Assembly: GCA_021817605.1 (NCBI GenBank)
Contig: JAKAUN010000008.1
Span: 62,001-126,000, forward strand
Origin: Thermoplasmata archaeon
GTDB lineage: Archaea > Thermoplasmatota > Thermoplasmata > Lutacidiplasmatales > UBA184
Direction: 5' to 3'
Length of the DNA: 64,000 nt
The notes under the pieces are model-generated. The model worked only from the letters and a program-made list of their open reading frames with translations. It was not told where the DNA came from and made no database searches. Shown here one piece after another: positions 32,862 to 41,664 of the stretch. Positions within the stretch are counted from its first letter, which is position 1, and the number at the start of each line of letters is the position of its first letter. The position numbers and the translations under genes were made by a program.

Positions 32862-33412
32862 CCGCTTCCGTCCCCTCGGCGGCGGCGGCCCTCCTCGGCG
32901 TGGTCCTGCTCGCCGGTGCCCTCGTCGGGCTGCGGCGTCGCGCGAGGGAGAGGCGGGCGGGCGCGCTCGTGCGGGTGGAGACGGACGGCCCTGCGCTCCT
33001 GCGCTCGGAGCGCTACCGTCTGGTCGGCCGACCGGACGAGCTGCGGGCCCAGCCGGACGGCGCCCTCGTGCCGGTCGAGCTCAAGCGGAGGCCGCTGCCG
33101 CGCGGCGGAGCGTTCTATTCGCACACCGTGCAGCTCTGGGGCTACTGCCTCCTCGTGGAGGAGGCGACGGGCCGTTCCCCTCCGTTCGCCCTGCTCCGCT
33201 ACCGGGACGGGGAAGTGATCGTCCCGTGGAACGCGGCCGCGCGCCAGGCGCTCCTCGCCCTGCGCCGCGACGCCCTCAGGCCCTACGACGGACGGGCCGA
33301 CCCTTCGCCGGGGAAGTGCGCCCGCTGCGTCTGGGCGCCCCGCTGTGACGCCTCCGCCGCCCGGGGAGCCCTCGCCCCCGTGCCGCGCGCCGGCACCAGT
33401 AGACCTCGGTGA
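32858..33412 (+). CDS. Cas4-like PD-(D/E)xK nuclease core with N-terminal membrane helix
   Basis: 184 residues from GTG 32858 (GTGA overlap). A membrane helix (AAAALLGVVLLAGALVGL, about 8-25) with RRRAR after it is followed by RLVGRPDELRAQPDGALVPVELKRR, which gives the D...ExK nuclease motif, then HTVQLWGYCLLVEEA (the family QLxxY helix), and near the C-terminus KCARCVWAPRCDA, the Cys cluster that with the upstream CPR Cys would bind 4Fe-4S. Together the two ORFs form one Cas4-type protein with a two-helix membrane hairpin inserted after the first Cys motif. No CRISPR array or other cas gene is nearby. The 3' end overlaps a convergent methyltransferase by 137 bases. Confidence 0.7.
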   Translation: MTASVPSAAAALLGVVLLAGALVGLRRRARERRAGALVRVETDGPALLRSERYRLVGRPDELRAQPDGALVPVELKRRPLPRGGAFYSHTVQLWGYCLLVEEATGRSPPFALLRYRDGEVIVPWNAAARQALLALRRDALRPYDGRADPSPGKCARCVWAPRCDASAARGALAPVPRAGTSRPR

Positions 33413-34160
33413 CCGTCGGGACGCGCAGGGTGGTGGAGGCGCGTCCCTGCCGCGCCCGGGCGAGCAGCCCCCTCAGCTCGCGGGCGAGCTCTTGCCGCCG
33501 TGCCGGCGGGAGGGCGGCGATACGGCTCACCGAGAGAGCCTGCGCCACGGCCGCCTCGGGGGAGCGCTCCACGACATGACGGAACCTGACGCGGCGAAGC
33601 CGGCCGAACCCCGAGCCCGGCGCCTCGAACGCCGACTCCCACCGCTGCCACCGACGCGGCCGGGCCCCGCCGAAGCGGTCGATGAGCCTCTCCACGGCAA
33701 GGGCGAGCGGCCCCCGCGTGTCGCCAACGTTCCACAGCCCCACGAGCATCCCTCCCGGACCGAGCACGCGGCGGATCTCCCGCAACGCGCGGCGGGGCTG
33801 GAACCAGTGGAACGCCTGCGCGGCGACGACCGCGTCCGCGACGCCGTCCGGCAGCGGTATCCGCTCGGCCGTCCCCTCGAGGACGAGGACGTCAGGGACG
33901 GCCCTGCCGAAGACCTCGCGCATCGGTCCGGACGGTTCGACGGCGACGATCGCCGCTCCGCTGGGGCGCAGCAGCCGCGTGAGCTTCCCCGTCCCGCTCC
34001 CGAGCTCCACGACCGTGCGGCCGCGCCCAAGCCCGGCGACCCGGAGGAGATGGCGCAACGCCGCGGGCGGGTAGCCCGGCCGCCCGAGCTCGTAGGCCCG
34101 CGCCGCCCGGTCGAAAGCCCTGGCAGCCGGATGGGTGAGCCTCCGGACCGTGGCGCTCAT
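33276..34160 (-). CDS. Class I SAM-dependent methyltransferase
   Basis: 294 residues from ATG 34160, which overlaps the upstream gene's stop (ATGA). Motif I is VVELGSGTGKLTRLL; AAQAFHWFQPRRALREIRRVLGPGGMLVGLWN covers motifs IV-VI. The N-terminal segment AFDRAARAYELGRPGYPP is typical of the Methyltransf_11 group. The substrate is not known. The likely natural end is near TEVYWCRRAAR; the frame reads on another 35 Arg-rich residues into the antisense of the Cas4-like gene, so the stop may have been lost by a frameshift. Confidence 0.85.
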   Translation of the reverse strand: MSATVRRLTHPAARAFDRAARAYELGRPGYPPAALRHLLRVAGLGRGRTVVELGSGTGKLTRLLRPSGAAIVAVEPSGPMREVFGRAVPDVLVLEGTAERIPLPDGVADAVVAAQAFHWFQPRRALREIRRVLGPGGMLVGLWNVGDTRGPLALAVERLIDRFGGARPRRWQRWESAFEAPGSGFGRLRRVRFRHVVERSPEAAVAQALSVSRIAALPPARRQELARELRGLLARARQGRASTTLRVPTVTEVYWCRRAARGRGLPGRRRRHSGAPRRSGRTSPAKGRPVRRRA

Positions 34161-34831
34161 CGGGTACGTCCCGCGAGCGCCGGGGCGGCACGGCCGCTCG
34201 GTCGCGGCCGCGGAAGGACGAGCTCGCCCTCCCCGGGGTAGCCGAGGACGAGCGAGCGGCCCGCCAGGTGCTCGCGCGCGGTGTAGGCGCACAGGATCGC
34301 GTCCAGCTCGTCATGCGTGAGCTCCCTTTCCTCGACCTCGCCGGTGAACCCAAAGCGGAGCAGAGCGCGGCGGAGACGGTGTTCCCCGACGCTCTTGCGC
34401 GGGAGCCCCAGGAGATCCTGCGCCCCGCCCGGATACGCCTCGACCGCCGGGAACCCCTCCGCGGCGAGCGACGCCCGCAGGGCGAGGCCTCGGGCGGTGA
34501 GCATCCGCATCGGACCGAGGGTCACCGGGAAGAACGGGACCCCGAGCGCGCGCAGGGCGCGGTCGCAGGCCCTCAGGTGCGGCGGTCCTCGTGTCTCGAG
34601 CGAGGCGCGGCCGCGAGGCAGGCTGAGCGGCGCGTCGATCCCCACGAGCGAGGGCCGGCTCGCGCGCACCGCCGCGAGGATCTCTCCGTCGTCAAAGAGC
34701 ACGCGCGTCACGGTCCTGAGGCCCGGGCCGAGCCGGCAGAACCCGGTACGACGGCGCGGGCTGCCCGCGAGGTCGACTCCGATCACGGGAGGCCTAGGGA
34801 CCCGACGGGAACGAACGGCCGCGGCGCTCAC
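34157..34831 (-). CDS. DUF429 family protein, predicted RNase H-fold nuclease
   Basis: 224 residues. The DUF429 motifs are all visible: [15 protein letters not shown] at the start, [28 protein letters not shown] and [16 protein letters not shown]. The acidic residues in these motifs form an RNase H-like site, but no activity has been established that I can cite. It is translationally coupled (ATGA) to the methyltransferase downstream. The last 25 residues are Pro/Arg rich. Confidence 0.82.
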   Translation of the reverse strand: MSAAAVRSRRVPRPPVIGVDLAGSPRRRTGFCRLGPGLRTVTRVLFDDGEILAAVRASRPSLVGIDAPLSLPRGRASLETRGPPHLRACDRALRALGVPFFPVTLGPMRMLTARGLALRASLAAEGFPAVEAYPGGAQDLLGLPRKSVGEHRLRRALLRFGFTGEVEERELTHDELDAILCAYTAREHLAGRSLVLGYPGEGELVLPRPRPSGRAAPALAGRTR

Positions 34832-34920
34832 GACCTCCCGACGGAGGGGCCCGGACGCTTGAGCGTTGGCCGTCCGTCCCGCTCGGAAAGCTTTACGGCC
34901 CGAGCCCGCTGGGCCGCCCG

Positions 34921-35379
34921 ATGGCCGAAGGGACCGTCGAGCGGACGCTCGTGCTGGTGAAGCCGGACGGGATGCGTCGCGGGCTCGTGGGCGAGATCGT
35001 CGGACGCTTCGAGCGCAAGGGGCTGAAACTGGTCGCGGCCAAGACGCTCCGGGTCTCGAAGGAGCTCGCCGAGCGCCATTACGCCGAGCACCGCGGCAAG
35101 CCGTTCTACCCCGGCCTCGTCGAGCACATTACCTCCGGACCTATCCTCGCGATGGCCCTGGAGGGTCGCTCGTCGATCTCGGTCGTCCGCCTCCTTCTCG
35201 GGACGACCAACCCGCAGCTCGCCGCTCCCGGGACGATCCGCGGGGACCTCGCCCTCGGGATCACCCCCAACCTGGTCCATGCCTCCGACTCCCCGGAGTC
35301 GGCGTCGCGGGAGCTCTCGCTCTACTTCTCCCACGACGAGTTCCTCAGCTATTCGCGCGTCGGCGAGGAGTACTTCTAG
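34921..35379 (+). CDS. ndk: Nucleoside diphosphate kinase
   Basis: 152 residues. It transfers phosphate between nucleoside di- and triphosphates. Signatures: [19 protein letters not shown] at the N-terminus, and the phosphohistidine motif [12 protein letters not shown] (catalytic His). [21 protein letters not shown] and the [18 protein letters not shown] loop are conserved. TATA-like AGCTTTACG (34889-34897) lies 28 bases before ATG 34921. Sua5 follows after 4 bases, and MetAP overlaps that, so the three form an operon. Confidence 0.96.
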   Translation: MAEGTVERTLVLVKPDGMRRGLVGEIVGRFERKGLKLVAAKTLRVSKELAERHYAEHRGKPFYPGLVEHITSGPILAMALEGRSSISVVRLLLGTTNPQLAAPGTIRGDLALGITPNLVHASDSPESASRELSLYFSHDEFLSYSRVGEEYF

Positions 35380-35383
35380 TCCG

Positions 35384-35950
35384 ATGGGCGGCCCGTCGGT
35401 CGGGGCCGCAGCGGCGGCGCTCCGGCGCGGGGAGCTGGTCGTCCATCCGACCGACACGCTATTCGCCCTCGCCGCCCGCGCCACCGATCCGGCGGCGGTC
35501 GAGCGGCTCCTGGCCACGAAGGGGCGGCCGACGGGCCGGCAGCTCTCCGTCGCCGTGAGCTCGACCGAGGAGCTCGAGCAGTGGGGACGTCTTTCCCCCG
35601 CGGCACGGAGGTTCGTCCGAGCCTTCCTTCCCGGGCCGTACACCGTCCTTCTCCGTCCCACCGCCGAGGCCCGACGGCAGCTCTCCGTCGCGGTCGCGGG
35701 GGGACCGCGGATCGGCCTCCGCGTGCCGGACCATCCCGTCGCCCGCGAGCTCGCCCGCCGGGCGGGCCCGATCACCGCGACCAGCGCCAACCGGTCGGGG
35801 AAACCGCCGGCCCGAAACCTAAAGGAGGCGCGCGCAGCCCTCGGAACGGCCGTCGGCGTCTACCTAGGCGGAGGGCCGAATCCCTCGGGAACCCCCTCCC
35901 GGCTCTTCGACCTCGCCGGAAGGAAGCCGACGCCGCTTTCGCGGAGGTGA
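35384..35950 (+). CDS. Sua5/YrdC threonylcarbamoyl-AMP synthase
   Basis: 188 residues from ATG 35384, 4 bases after ndk; a longer frame opens inside ndk but reads as shadow sequence. It makes threonylcarbamoyl-AMP for the t6A37 modification of tRNAs. Conserved: LVVHPTDTLFALAARA, ATKGRPTGRQLSVAVSS (variant of the KxRp loop), FLPGPYTVLL and ITATSANRSGKP (the SANxSG motif). It is the YrdC domain only, without the long Sua5 C-terminal domain. Its stop overlaps the GTG of map. Confidence 0.9.
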   Translation: MGGPSVGAAAAALRRGELVVHPTDTLFALAARATDPAAVERLLATKGRPTGRQLSVAVSSTEELEQWGRLSPAARRFVRAFLPGPYTVLLRPTAEARRQLSVAVAGGPRIGLRVPDHPVARELARRAGPITATSANRSGKPPARNLKEARAALGTAVGVYLGGGPNPSGTPSRLFDLAGRKPTPLSRR

Positions 35951-36834
35951 GGCGTCTGAAGAACTATCCTCCCGACCTCGATCGGTGGCGCGAGGCGGCG
36001 CGCATCGCCGCCGGCGCACGCGAGCTCGGCCTGCGCCTCGCGCTCCCGGGAGCGCGACGACGGGAGATCGCCGAGGCGATCGAGGCGTTCGTTCGCGACC
36101 ACGGCGCCGAGCCCGCGTTTCCCGTCAACCTCTCGCGCAACGAGGAGGCGGCCCACTACACGCCCCATGCCGACGACACGGCCGAGCTCGTCGACGGCGA
36201 TCTCCTCAAGGTCGACGTCGGTGCGCACATCGAGGGGGCCGTCGCCGATACCGCCGACACGGTGGAGGTCGGCGGGGGCCGTCGTCACGCCCACCTCATC
36301 GACGCCGTGCACGACGCCGTCGCCGCCGGGGTGCGCGCGGTCCGCCCGGACGGGAGCGTCGACGCGGTGAGCCGGGCGATCGCCGAGGCGATCCGGGCGC
36401 GGGGACTGAAGCCCGTCACCGATCTTACGGGCCACTCGATCGAGCGCTACCTCCTGCACGCCGGCAAGTCGATCCCGAACGTGCCGGGGATGACCGACGC
36501 GAGCTTTCTCGAGGGGGAGATCGTCGCCATCGAGCCGTTCGCGACGAACGGCGAGGGACGCATCGCCAACGGACCGTTCGGCAACATCGTCAGGTTCCGT
36601 CGCCCGCCTCCCGCCGACGACGAGCTTCTGAACCGGCTTTTCACGCGGTTCCGCACGCTGCCGTTCGCCACGCGCTGGGTCGCCGCCTCCGAGCGGACGG
36701 TCGCCCTCGAGCGCGCCCGACGCTATCTCCAGAGCTATCCGGTCTTCGTCGAGCGGCGCGGCGGGCTCGTATCCCAGGCCGAGCACACGGTCCTGGTCGG
36801 CGCGAACGGCGGCGAGATCCTCTCCGTCACGTAG
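35947..36834 (+). CDS. map: Methionine aminopeptidase, type II
   Basis: 295 residues from GTG 35947 (GTGA overlap with sua5). It removes initiator Met. The metal ligands are visible in order: Asp in LKVDVGAHIEG, Asp in ADTADTVEV, His in TGHSIERY, Glu in AIEPFAT and Glu in SQAEHTVLV. The helical insert after TGHSIERYLLHAGKSIPN is characteristic of type II. HYTPHADDT holds the substrate-pocket His. Length is normal for archaeal MetAP. Confidence 0.95.
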   Translation: MRRLKNYPPDLDRWREAARIAAGARELGLRLALPGARRREIAEAIEAFVRDHGAEPAFPVNLSRNEEAAHYTPHADDTAELVDGDLLKVDVGAHIEGAVADTADTVEVGGGRRHAHLIDAVHDAVAAGVRAVRPDGSVDAVSRAIAEAIRARGLKPVTDLTGHSIERYLLHAGKSIPNVPGMTDASFLEGEIVAIEPFATNGEGRIANGPFGNIVRFRRPPPADDELLNRLFTRFRTLPFATRWVAASERTVALERARRYLQSYPVFVERRGGLVSQAEHTVLVGANGGEILSVT

Positions 36835-36941
36835 CGGCGGCCTGCGGGCTCCTGCGCCTTGGGCGACCGGGGCCGTCCGTTGTCGGAGCGTGGCCCGTCT
36901 CTCGCAAGGGTAAAGAGCGCGGTCCCCGCTCGACCCTTTCG

Positions 36942-38381
36942 ATGGCCGAGAGCGCTCCGGCCGCCCCGGCTCGCAGCCGCTCCCCCCGACGCCGGGCGGC
37001 AGAGGGACCGACCTCGGCCGAGGAGCGGCGCGCCGGGCAGACCGAGCTGCTCGGGCACCGGGCCGTGGAGCTCTCCCGTTTCTACGCCGGCAAGATCGAG
37101 ACGGTGCCCAAGGTGCCGGTCCGCTCCCTGCACGACTTCTCCCTGTGGTACTCCCCCGGCGTCGCCGCCGTCTCCCGGGCGATCGAGGCCGAGCCGGAGC
37201 TCTCCTTCGAGCTCACGGGCCGCTGGAACACGGTCGCGATCGTGACGGACGGCTCGCGGGTCCTCGGGCTCGGCGAGGTCGGCCCCCGGGCCGCGCTTCC
37301 CGTCATGGAGGGCAAAGCGCTCCTGTTCAAGTTCCTGGGCGGCGTCGACGCCGTCCCGATCCCGATGCAGGCGAAGAGCCCGGACGAGCTCCTCGCCGCC
37401 GCCGAGGCGATCGCCCCGGCGTTCGGCGGGATCAACCTCGAGGACATCGCGAGCCCGAAGTGCTTCGGCATCCTCGAGGAGCTCTCCAAGAGGGTCGAGA
37501 TCCCGGTCTGGCACGACGACCAGCTCGGGACCGCTGCGGCGACGGTCGCCGGGCTCCTCAACGCCCTCAAGATCACCGGGCGCGACATCCGCACCACGCG
37601 CACCGTCCTCCTCGGAGCCGGGGCCGCCAACCTCGTCACCGCGCGGCTTCTCCTCGCTCTCGGCCAGGAGCCGTCGGCGCTCACCCTCGTCGACCAGAAG
37701 GGGATCCTTCACGCCGAGCGCGAGGACGTCGACGAGCTCTCCGTCCGCAACCCGTGGAAGTATCGCCTCGCCCTGCGGACCAACGGCGGGAGCCGCTCGG
37801 GCCCGCTCGAGCGGGCCGTCGAGGACGCCGACGTGCTCATCGCCGCCTCGACGCCGAGGCCGGGGACGGTGCGCCCGGAGCACGTCCGCGCGATGAGGCC
37901 CGAGCCGATCGTCTTCGCCCTCGCCAACCCCGCGCCCGAGATCTGGCCGGAGGTCGCGCGCGAGGCCGGGGCGGCGATCGTCGCGACGGGACGCAGCGAC
38001 TTCCCCAACCAGGTCAACAACTCGCTCGTCTTCCCCGCGGTCTTCCGCGGCGTCCTGGACGCCCGCGCGCGCTCCATCCCGGACCCGATCGTCCTGGCCG
38101 CGGCCCGGGAGCTCGCCCGGGGCGCTGAGCATAAGGGGCTGAGCGTCCACCACATCCTCCCGACGATGGAGGAGGCGGAGGTCTTTCCGGCGGTCGCCGC
38201 GGCCGTCGCGGACGCCGCGGTCGCCGAGGGGGTCGCCCGACAGCGCCTCTCGCATGACGAGTTCCTCGCACGAGCGAAGGCGCTCATGGAGCGCCCGGCC
38301 CGCCTCGTGCGCGCCCTCGCCCGCGCCGGCCTCACCGCCCCGATGCCCCGGGGCCGCGTCGGGCAGCGGAGGTCGGTATGA
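36942..38381 (+). CDS. NAD(P)-dependent malic enzyme (malate dehydrogenase, decarboxylating)
   Basis: 479 residues from ATG 36942, 29 bases after TATA-like GGTAAAGAG (36909-36917). The reaction is malate to pyruvate and CO2. Signatures: LHDFSLWYSPGVAAVSRAI, NTVAIVTDGSRVLGLGEVGP, AVPIPMQAKSPDEL, FGGINLEDIASPKCFGILEEL, VWHDDQLGTAAATVAGLLNAL and the Rossmann VLLGAGAANLVTARLLL. It has an extra Ala/Arg-rich N-terminus of about 35 residues. The stop overlaps the start of a GNAT gene (ATGA). Confidence 0.94.
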   Translation: MAESAPAAPARSRSPRRRAAEGPTSAEERRAGQTELLGHRAVELSRFYAGKIETVPKVPVRSLHDFSLWYSPGVAAVSRAIEAEPELSFELTGRWNTVAIVTDGSRVLGLGEVGPRAALPVMEGKALLFKFLGGVDAVPIPMQAKSPDELLAAAEAIAPAFGGINLEDIASPKCFGILEELSKRVEIPVWHDDQLGTAAATVAGLLNALKITGRDIRTTRTVLLGAGAANLVTARLLLALGQEPSALTLVDQKGILHAEREDVDELSVRNPWKYRLALRTNGGSRSGPLERAVEDADVLIAASTPRPGTVRPEHVRAMRPEPIVFALANPAPEIWPEVAREAGAAIVATGRSDFPNQVNNSLVFPAVFRGVLDARARSIPDPIVLAAARELARGAEHKGLSVHHILPTMEEAEVFPAVAAAVADAAVAEGVARQRLSHDEFLARAKALMERPARLVRALARAGLTAPMPRGRVGQRRSV

Positions 38382-38911
38382 GCCCTCGTGACGTAGCCGG
38401 CAAGCCCTCGGCCTCGGGGGACGGGCCCGAGCGGAAGATCAGCGTGCGACCCGCCACCGAGGCGGACCTCCCGTCGCTCGTCCCGCTCCTTCTGCGTCTC
38501 AAGCGGCTCAACGAGGAGTTCGACCCGCTGCTCAAGGTGCGGGAGGACGCCGAGAAGAAGGCTAGAGAGGTGCTCCGCGCCCAGATCGCCGATCCGAAGG
38601 CGCTCGTTCTCGCGGCCGAGGGGACCGGTGCCGACCGCGGCAAGCTCGTGGGCGTCGTCCGCGCGGTCGTCCGGGAGAGGATGTTCTACACTCCCGAGCT
38701 CGAGGGGGTCATCCTCGACATCTACCTCCTTCCGCTCTACCGCCGACGGGGCGTCGGCGAGTACCTCCTCGAGGAGGTCTCCTCGCTCCTGAAGGCGAAG
38801 GGTGCGGGCGTGGTGACGGCAGAATTCCCCGCCCAGAACGAGATCGCGGTCCGCTTCTATGCGAAGCGCGGCTTCCGCCCGGTAACCTCCATCCACGCCC
38901 GCTCGCTGTAG
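38378..38911 (+). CDS. GNAT family N-acetyltransferase
   Basis: 177 residues, coupled to the malic enzyme by ATGA. The GNAT fold is seen in [21 protein letters not shown], the strand [25 protein letters not shown] (acetyl-CoA binding RRxGxG) and [24 protein letters not shown]. The first 20 residues are a variable tail. The acceptor is unknown; candidates range from protein N-termini to small molecules. The coupling to malic enzyme could suggest regulation by acetylation, but that is speculation. Confidence 0.85.
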   Translation: MSPRDVAGKPSASGDGPERKISVRPATEADLPSLVPLLLRLKRLNEEFDPLLKVREDAEKKAREVLRAQIADPKALVLAAEGTGADRGKLVGVVRAVVRERMFYTPELEGVILDIYLLPLYRRRGVGEYLLEEVSSLLKAKGAGVVTAEFPAQNEIAVRFYAKRGFRPVTSIHARSL

Positions 38912-38964
38912 GGAGCCGGCGCCGCGGGCGCGAACGTTAAACGGAACGACGGCCAAGAGCCCCC

Positions 38965-39924
38965 GTGGCGAAATCCGTCTCCTCGGCCAGCCCACCCCCT
39001 CCGAAGTTCCTGCGTCGGGGCAAGGTCAAGGAGGTCTACGAGGTCTCGCCGACGGAGCTCGAGTTCCGTTTCACCAACGACATCTCCGTCTTCGACAAGC
39101 ACGTCCCGAGCGAGATCCCGCACAAGGGCGAGACCCTCGCCCGGACCGCGTCGCACTGGTTCGGCCTGTGCGACAGGCTCGGGGTGCGCCACCACTTCCT
39201 GAGGCTGAGCGGACCCACCGCGATGCGCGTGAAGCGCGTGCGGGTCGTTCCGAAGCCGCGGACCCTCGGCTCCTCGCCCCGGGACTACCTCGTGCCGCTC
39301 GAGCTCATCGTCCGCTACTATCTCGCCGGTTCGATGTGGGACCGGGTCCGCTCGGGGCAGGTCTCCGCCAAGGAGCTCGGCTTTCCCTCCCAACGCACCC
39401 TCACCTACGGCATGGAGCTCCCCGAACCGCACTTCGAGATCACCACCAAGCTCGAGCCGGTCGACCGCCTTCTCACCCGGGAGGAGGCGCTCGAGCTCTC
39501 CGCGCTCGACCGCGACCAGATCTCCGAGATCCGGGAGATGATCGAGAAGATCGACCGCGCGATGCAGGCGGAGATCGGCCCGCGGGGACTCCTGCACGTC
39601 GACGGCAAGAAGGAGTTCGGCGTCGACGCCGAAGGCTCCCTCATGGTCGTCGACACGTTCGGAACGGCCGACGAAGATCGCTTCTGGGACAAGGACGCCT
39701 ACCTTCGGGGACGCCAGGTCGACTTCTCCAAGGAGTTCGTCCGGCAGCACTACCGTCAGATGGGCTACTTCGAGCAGCTCTCCCGCGCCCGCGAGTCGAA
39801 GGCCGCCGAGCCCGAGATCCCCCCGCTCCCGCCGCTCCTGGTCGACGAGGTGAGCCGTCTCTACACCACCGTCTACCAGAGGCTCACCGGCGAGCCGTTC
39901 ACCTCGCTTCCCGGGGGGACGTAG
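38965..39924 (+). CDS. purC: SAICAR synthetase
   Basis: 319 residues from GTG 38965, 26 bases after TATA element GTTAAAC (38936-38942). It condenses CAIR with aspartate in purine synthesis. Conserved parts: [11 protein letters not shown] (ATP-binding), [54 protein letters not shown] and [21 protein letters not shown] with [11 protein letters not shown]. Length is as usual for the archaeal long type. purH is 11 kb downstream. Confidence 0.94.
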   Translation: MAKSVSSASPPPPKFLRRGKVKEVYEVSPTELEFRFTNDISVFDKHVPSEIPHKGETLARTASHWFGLCDRLGVRHHFLRLSGPTAMRVKRVRVVPKPRTLGSSPRDYLVPLELIVRYYLAGSMWDRVRSGQVSAKELGFPSQRTLTYGMELPEPHFEITTKLEPVDRLLTREEALELSALDRDQISEIREMIEKIDRAMQAEIGPRGLLHVDGKKEFGVDAEGSLMVVDTFGTADEDRFWDKDAYLRGRQVDFSKEFVRQHYRQMGYFEQLSRARESKAAEPEIPPLPPLLVDEVSRLYTTVYQRLTGEPFTSLPGGT

Positions 39925-39962
39925 GGCCGCAGCCTCCGGCGTTTCGCGACCTCTCCCGCACC

Positions 39963-39970
39963 CTTATCTC
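39963..39970 (+). promoter_or_regulatory. TATA element of radA
   Basis: CTTATCTC is centred 26-27 bases before GTG 39993. The same CTTATC core occurs before tRNA-Leu and the polymerase D gene. Confidence 0.6.
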
Positions 39971-39992
39971 TCCCGCCGACGGTCGCACCGTC

Positions 39993-40988
39993 GTGCCCGC
40001 GAAATCCGCCGCCCGACCGTCCTCCGACGCCGCAGGGGCCGAGCCCAAGGAGGAGATCGCCCTCGAGGACCTCCCCGGGGTCGGAACGACCACTGCCGAG
40101 AAGCTCCGCGAGTCGGGCTACACCGACCTCATGGAGCTCGCCGTCGCCTCGCCGGGCGATGTCGCGGAAGCGGCGGAGATCGGCGTGGCGATCGCCCAGA
40201 AGATCATCGGCGAGGCCCGTCGCAAGGCGGATGTCGGGGGGTTCGAGAGCGGCACGATCGTCCTCGAGCGCCGTCGCCACCTGGGACGGGTGACGACCAA
40301 CTCCAAAGCGCTGGACGAGCTCTTGGGCGGCGGGGTCGAGACCCAGGCGATCACCGAGTTCTCCGGGGAGTTCGGCACGGGGAAGACGCAGCTCGCCCAC
40401 CAGATCGCGGTCGACATCCAGCTTCCGGCCGGCCAGGGGGGCCTCGACGGCGAGGTCGTCTACATCGACACCGAGTCGACCTTCCGTCCGGAACGGATCG
40501 TCGACATGGCGAAGGGGGTCGGCATCGATCCGGCGGCGACCCTCGAGCGGATCCACGTCGCGCGGGCGTTCAACTCGAACCACCAGATGCTCCTCGTCCA
40601 GAAGGCGCAGGAGCTCGCGCGCGAGAAGCCGATCCGCCTGGTGATCGTGGACTCGCTCACCTCGCACTTCCGTTCCGAGTACGTCGGACGCGCCGAGCTC
40701 GCCCCGCGCCAGCAGCAGCTCAACAAGCACCTCCACGAGCTCTTGCGGTTCGCCGACACCTACAACGCCTCGATCGTCGTCACGAACCAGGTCTCGGCGC
40801 GGCCGGACATCCTCTTCGGCGACCCGACCCGACCGATCGGCGGCAACATCGTCGCCCACGCGGCGACCTACCGCGTCTATTTGCGGAAGTCCAAGCCGCC
40901 GAAGCGCATCGCGCGGCTCATCGACTCGCCGAACCTCCCCGAGGGCGAGGCGGTCTTTTCGCTCTCCACCGAAGGGGTCCGCGACTAG
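39993..40988 (+). CDS. radA: DNA repair and recombination protein RadA
   Basis: 331 residues from GTG 39993. The recombinase forms filaments on single-stranded DNA. The N-terminal HhH domain ([20 protein letters not shown]) is followed by the ATPase core: Walker [32 protein letters not shown], Walker [19 protein letters not shown] and the DNA-binding loop region [12 protein letters not shown] with [17 protein letters not shown]. No intein. Length is normal. The last 71 bases overlap the 3' end of the convergent ModE-like gene. Confidence 0.96.
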   Translation: MPAKSAARPSSDAAGAEPKEEIALEDLPGVGTTTAEKLRESGYTDLMELAVASPGDVAEAAEIGVAIAQKIIGEARRKADVGGFESGTIVLERRRHLGRVTTNSKALDELLGGGVETQAITEFSGEFGTGKTQLAHQIAVDIQLPAGQGGLDGEVVYIDTESTFRPERIVDMAKGVGIDPAATLERIHVARAFNSNHQMLLVQKAQELAREKPIRLVIVDSLTSHFRSEYVGRAELAPRQQQLNKHLHELLRFADTYNASIVVTNQVSARPDILFGDPTRPIGGNIVAHAATYRVYLRKSKPPKRIARLIDSPNLPEGEAVFSLSTEGVRD

Positions 40989-41664
40989 GGCGGGAGGAGC
41001 CCGCGCCGGCCGCGACGGGCCTAAGCGCGGTCGCCTTCACGTAGAGGTAGACCCGCTGGCCCCGGGCGATCCCGAGCTCGGCGACCGTCGCGTCGGTGAC
41101 GAGCGCCCGGAGGCGGGTCGGCCCAACCCTCAGCTGTAGGCTCCTCGGGCCGGTCCCCACCCGGCGGCCGGGGCCCTCGACCGTCGCCGGCAGGACGTTG
41201 CGCGCACTCGAGGCGAAGCGCCCGCGGGCGAGCAGGATCGCTTCGGGCTCGAGCAGGAGGCCGAGCCGCTCGCCCTCCCGCGCGTCGAACGCCACGCGCA
41301 GCTCCGCTCCGCCGCGGTCGAGGACGACCGTCGCGGGCGGGCCGACGCGGTAGGTGCCGCGGAGCACGTTGGGAGAGGCGAGGGGGAGGCGGGGGCGTCC
41401 GCCGAGAAGCTCGAGTCCGTCGTAGCCTCCGCGCGCGATCTCGTCGCCGAGGGCGGTGAGCGCGCTGGCTCCGTGGCCTCGGCCGCCCCGTCGCGCGGCG
41501 ACCAGGCGGGTCCCGAACGCCGCCGCGAGGCGTCCGAGCCGGTAGACCGCGCGATCGCGGCTCATCCCTAGCTCTCGGGCGGCGGCGACCACGCTCCCCA
41601 GGCGGCCGATCGCCTCGAGGAGCGCGACGTCGCCGGAGGTGAGGGCCGCCCGTCGGCCGCTCAT
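40918..41664 (-). CDS. ModE-like molybdate/tungstate-responsive regulator
   Basis: 248 residues from ATG 41664, coupled by ATGA to the ATPase gene. The N-terminal LysR-type helix-turn-helix ([39 protein letters not shown]) is followed by a degenerate and then a good Mop/TOBE domain ([12 protein letters not shown] ... [30 protein letters not shown]), which binds molybdate or tungstate in ModE. As the last gene of the transporter operon it probably senses the oxyanion and represses the operon, perhaps at the palindrome 44641-44661. The last 35 residues are Arg/Pro rich and antisense to radA. Confidence 0.85.
   Translation of the reverse strand: MSGRRAALTSGDVALLEAIGRLGSVVAAARELGMSRDRAVYRLGRLAAAFGTRLVAARRGGRGHGASALTALGDEIARGGYDGLELLGGRPRLPLASPNVLRGTYRVGPPATVVLDRGGAELRVAFDAREGERLGLLLEPEAILLARGRFASSARNVLPATVEGPGRRVGTGPRSLQLRVGPTRLRALVTDATVAELGIARGQRVYLYVKATALRPVAAGAGSSRPSRGPLRWRAKRPPRPRGGSASR

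Noticed and set aside
32613..33412. CRISPR-Cas locus
   Set aside because: No repeat-spacer array and no other cas gene is visible within the window; the Cas4-like pair stands alone.
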